Positions 61,850-64,000 of a stretch of DNA of 64,000 nt are shown piece after piece (positions within the stretch are counted from its first letter, which is position 1; each line of letters begins with the position of its first letter). A program made the translations under genes and the position numbers. This stretch comes from Bifidobacterium rousetti (lineage in GTDB: Bacteria > Actinomycetota > Actinomycetes > Actinomycetales > Bifidobacteriaceae). The notes under the pieces are model-generated. The model worked only from the letters and a program-made list of their open reading frames with translations, did not search any database and was not told the DNA's origin. The stretch is taken from the NCBI RefSeq assembly GCF_008698235.1, contig NZ_PEBH01000001.1, forward strand, positions 225,617 to 289,616. The letters run 5' to 3'.

Positions 61850-62635
61850 ATGGTCACATGGGATTCCGAACAGTACCTGCGCTTCAACACGGAACGCACG
61901 CAGCCGTCGCGCGACCTCGCCATGCAGCTGCCCGATGACGACGGCGCCGTCATGCGCGTGCTCGACATCGGCTGCGGGCCGGGCAACAGCACCGCCGTGC
62001 TGCGCGAACGCTACCCGCACGCGCGCATCCTCGGCGTAGACAGCTCGCTCGACATGATCGCCGCCGCACGCGCCGCCCACCCCGACATCGAATTCGCGCT
62101 GTGCGACGTATCTCGGGCCGAACTGCTCGACGCCCTGCCGCACGACTTCGACATCGTCTTCTCCAACGCGTGCATCCAATGGGTGCCCGACCACCCGCAC
62201 CTCATTCCGAACCTCATCGGGCTGCTGCGCGAAGGCGGCACGCTCGCCGTGCAGACACCCATGAACTACGAGGAGCCCATCCACCGCATCATCGCCGGAC
62301 TCGTCCACTCCCCGGAATACGCCGACCGGCTGCCCCAGCAGCGCGAGTTCTTCAACCTCACGCCGCCCGACTACTGGGAGCTCCTGCACGCGCACGCATC
62401 ACGGTTCCGCATGTGGAAGACCACCTACATGCACACCCTGCCCTCGCACGAGGCCATCATGGACTGGTACCGCGGCACCGGACTGCGCCCCTACCTCCAG
62501 GCGCTCGCCGACGACGCCGAACGGGCGGATTTCGAACGGCAGGTGTTCGACCGCGTTCGTAATGAGTATCCCACGCAGTCCGACGGCAGCATCATCTTCC
62601 CGTTCCCGCGCTTCTTCTTCACGGCCGTCAGTTAG
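61850..62635 (+). CDS. tam: Trans-aconitate 2-methyltransferase-like SAM methyltransferase
   Basis: This is a 261-residue enzyme that methylates trans-aconitate, a by-product that inhibits aconitase, or a similar acid. WDSEQYLRFNTERTQPSRDL is the family start. Motif I is VLDIGCGPGNSTAVLRERYP, followed by ILGVDSSLDMI and FDIVFSNACIQWVPDH. The C-terminal FPFPRFFFTAV is characteristic of Tam. ATG at 61841 is possible, but TACCAT lies seven bases before the ATG at 61850 and overlaps the 61841 codon, so a leaderless start at 61850 fits better. A decayed twin of this start lies at 58394. Confidence 0.88.
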   Translation: MVTWDSEQYLRFNTERTQPSRDLAMQLPDDDGAVMRVLDIGCGPGNSTAVLRERYPHARILGVDSSLDMIAAARAAHPDIEFALCDVSRAELLDALPHDFDIVFSNACIQWVPDHPHLIPNLIGLLREGGTLAVQTPMNYEEPIHRIIAGLVHSPEYADRLPQQREFFNLTPPDYWELLHAHASRFRMWKTTYMHTLPSHEAIMDWYRGTGLRPYLQALADDAERADFERQVFDRVRNEYPTQSDGSIIFPFPRFFFTAVS

Positions 62636-62675
62636 CCATACGGCGTCGCCGTCCCTCGTCCGGCTCTAGGCCTTC

Positions 62676-62720
62676 CGAGAGAAGCCGTCGCTGGCGGATA
62701 CTCAGCGACGGCTTCTCTCG
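62676..62720. terminator. 18-bp hairpin between tam and marR
   Basis: A perfect 18-bp stem (62676-62693 with 62703-62720) has a 9-base loop and no T-run. It probably ends or stabilises the tam transcript. The sequence TTCTCTCGAA at its right end recurs at 62774-62783. Confidence 0.65.
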
Positions 62721-62810
62721 AAGACGCCCCTGTTCTCGAGAAACACCCTCGCTTGGCGCGTCCCGCGTCAGATTCTCTCGAAATGCGTGACGTCGGGTTG
62801 TCCAGTGCCT

Positions 62811-62852
62811 CCATATAGTTACCAATGGTCATTATCTTTGGTAAGTATATGG
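62811..62852. promoter_or_regulatory. Large palindromic operator upstream of the MarR gene
   Basis: CCATATAGTTACCAA (62811-62825), 11 bases, then the near-perfect complement ending CTTTGGTAAGTATATGG. A promoter TTACCA, 17 bases, TAAGTA would lie inside it, and it ends at the ribosome site. This is the layout expected for MarR autorepression of the marR-MFS operon. Confidence 0.78.
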
Positions 62853-62861
62853 AGGCTGCTG

Positions 62862-63419
62862 ATGGACGATCCGAACACGCGGCCGGCATCCGAAAGGCTG
62901 TCGGCCGCATACGTGCGGCTGCTGCTGGACGCCTGCTGGAAGGCGAAAAGCGTCACCGAGCTCATGCCCGAACTACCCAAAGGCATGAAACCGCGCTACG
63001 TACACGTCATCGACGCGGTCTGGCACATCAACGAGCCCTGCGGACAGCGCACACCCAAGGCGCGCGTGGGCGACGTGAGCGCCTTCCTCGGCGTCACCAC
63101 ACCCAGCGTCACCAAGCTCATCGGCGAAATGTCCAACCGAGGCCTGCTCGTCAAACACGCGGACGACACCGACCGTCGCGCGGTCACGCTCACACTCACC
63201 GAACGGGGACTCGCCATCCGCAAGGCGTATGTGGCCGACTATCACGAGCATCTGGGCGAACTGCTCGCCGGCGTCACCCAGGAGGAATGCGAGACCGTGG
63301 CGCGCGTGATGAGCCGTACGCTGCGGCTCATGCGGGACGACGGATGGCAGGCGGCCGAGAACGATCGGGAGACGGACGGCCGACGAATGACGGACGGAAA
63401 GGACGACAACGAATCATGA
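62862..63419 (+). CDS. MarR-family transcriptional regulator
   Basis: This is a 185-residue regulator. The winged helix is GDVSAFLGVTTPSVTKLIGEMSNRGLLVKHADDTDRRAVTLTLTERG, with the MarR wing DxRxxxLTLT. Flanking helices form the dimer. GGAGG is seven bases before the ATG at 62862. The operator palindrome lies directly upstream. The stop codon overlaps the start of the MFS gene in ATGA, so ligand release of MarR would switch on the pump, as in other efflux operons. The last ~25 residues are charged and probably disordered. Confidence 0.9.
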   Translation: MDDPNTRPASERLSAAYVRLLLDACWKAKSVTELMPELPKGMKPRYVHVIDAVWHINEPCGQRTPKARVGDVSAFLGVTTPSVTKLIGEMSNRGLLVKHADDTDRRAVTLTLTERGLAIRKAYVADYHEHLGELLAGVTQEECETVARVMSRTLRLMRDDGWQAAENDRETDGRRMTDGKDDNES

Positions 63420-64000
63420 ACGAACGAACCACGCCGCACACGCAGACGCCACGAACGCCCCGGACGACGGCCGACGCCAAACGCCCCGTCGGCGCGAAGC
63501 TCACCGTCGCCGTCATCGCGCTCGCCATCCTCACCTTCCTCGGCATCCTGTCCGAGACGTCGCTCAACATCGCCTACTCCACGCTCATGGAGGAGTTCTC
63601 GATCGGCGCGTCCGTCGTGCAATGGCTCACCACCGGCTACCTGCTGCTGTTGTCCATCGCGATTCCGAGCTCGCCGTTCATGGTGCGCCGTTTCGCCACC
63701 CGCACCCTGTTCGTCGCGGCCGTCGCGATATTCACGCTCGGCACGTTGATCGGCGCGCTCGCCGCAAGCTTCCCGATGCTGCTCGCCGCGCGTCTGGTCA
63801 TGGCGCTCGGCACCGGCATCTCGCTGCCGCTCATCACCAACATCATCCTGGAGAAGGCGCCGCTCGAACAACGAGGAGCGATGCTCGGCATCGTCAGCCT
63901 CGTCACCTGCGCCGCCCCCGCCGTGGGGCCGGTGTTCGGAGGCGTGGTCATGGAGTACCTCGACTGGCATTGGATCTTCTACACGATGCTGCCGTTCCTC
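63416..64000 (+). CDS. MFS drug-resistance transporter, cut by the window edge
   Basis: The 195 codons present encode a polar start of ~25 residues and the first membrane segments of a DHA2-type exporter. LSETSLNIAYSTLMEEFSI is the D1-like block. VVQWLTTGYLLLLSIAIPSSPFMVRRFATRTLFVA contains motif A-like sequence, and GIVSLVTCAAPAVGPVFGGVVMEY is motif C. Start ATG 63416 overlaps the MarR stop, so it is the operon's effector gene. The rest lies beyond position 64000. Confidence 0.88.
   Translation, partial: MNERTTPHTQTPRTPRTTADAKRPVGAKLTVAVIALAILTFLGILSETSLNIAYSTLMEEFSIGASVVQWLTTGYLLLLSIAIPSSPFMVRRFATRTLFVAAVAIFTLGTLIGALAASFPMLLAARLVMALGTGISLPLITNIILEKAPLEQRGAMLGIVSLVTCAAPAVGPVFGGVVMEYLDWHWIFYTMLPFL

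Overview
The window is about two-thirds G+C and its proteins look actinobacterial; the gene families and their wording most resemble Bifidobacterium. That placement is inferred from protein recognition, not from a marker gene. About 60 protein genes are packed on both strands, with many 4-bp stop/start overlaps. There is one tRNA-Arg gene at the left edge. The right edge cuts through a multidrug transporter gene.

Layout. 0-6.5 kb: tRNA-Arg(ACG), the Na+/H+ antiporter NhaA, a LOG-type hydrolase, and on the minus strand SdhA, SdhB and an O-methyltransferase, with no membrane anchor genes. 6.6-10.7 kb: YraN, ComM/YifB and DprA, overlapping head to tail, converging on a methyltransferase-like DNA repair gene. 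10.7-14.7 kb: a LuxR-type two-component pair followed by two paralogous lipoproteins, with related inverted repeats in front of both units. 14.7-17.5 kb: pyridoxamine kinase and O-acetylhomoserine sulfhydrylase. 17.7-25 kb: a MacB/FtsX-type ABC exporter facing a response regulator and a very large tandem-module histidine kinase. 25-27.6 kb: a proline iminopeptidase and ProC. 27.7-29.5 kb: a small AT-richer islet with HicAB toxin-antitoxin, a GNAT acetyltransferase and two gene remnants. 29.5-34.4 kb: YchF and a polar amino-acid ABC importer of four genes. 34.4-37.4 kb: Dtd, a frameshifted HAD hydrolase, a zinc alcohol dehydrogenase and a membrane-tethered XRE regulator.

37.4-43.1 kb holds the least familiar locus. 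A leftward operon encodes a 36-residue membrane peptide, a DUF6591-like membrane protein, a zinc-ribbon protein and an SPFH-SHOCT protein. It diverges from an HTH regulator and a transmembrane Ser/Thr kinase across an AT-rich gap. Both leaders carry 13-bp tandem repeats. 43-54.4 kb: a UvrA-like ATPase, MATE exporter with MerR regulator, PadR regulator, DnaQ-like exonuclease, FetAB-type exporter, and an OmpR-type two-component system followed by DedA. 54.4-64 kb is rich in exporters and regulators: LysR-MFS, an AT-richer AAA ATPase gene, a second MFS, a formate/nitrite-type channel, a trans-aconitate methyltransferase-like gene and a MarR-MFS operon with a large operator palindrome. A decayed copy of the channel/methyltransferase junction lies 3.3 kb upstream of the intact one.

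Several genes without a ribosome binding site have a -10-like hexamer exactly 6-7 nt before the start codon, which suggests leaderless mRNAs. The main themes are envelope stress sensing, drug or metabolite efflux with local regulators, and ordinary housekeeping.
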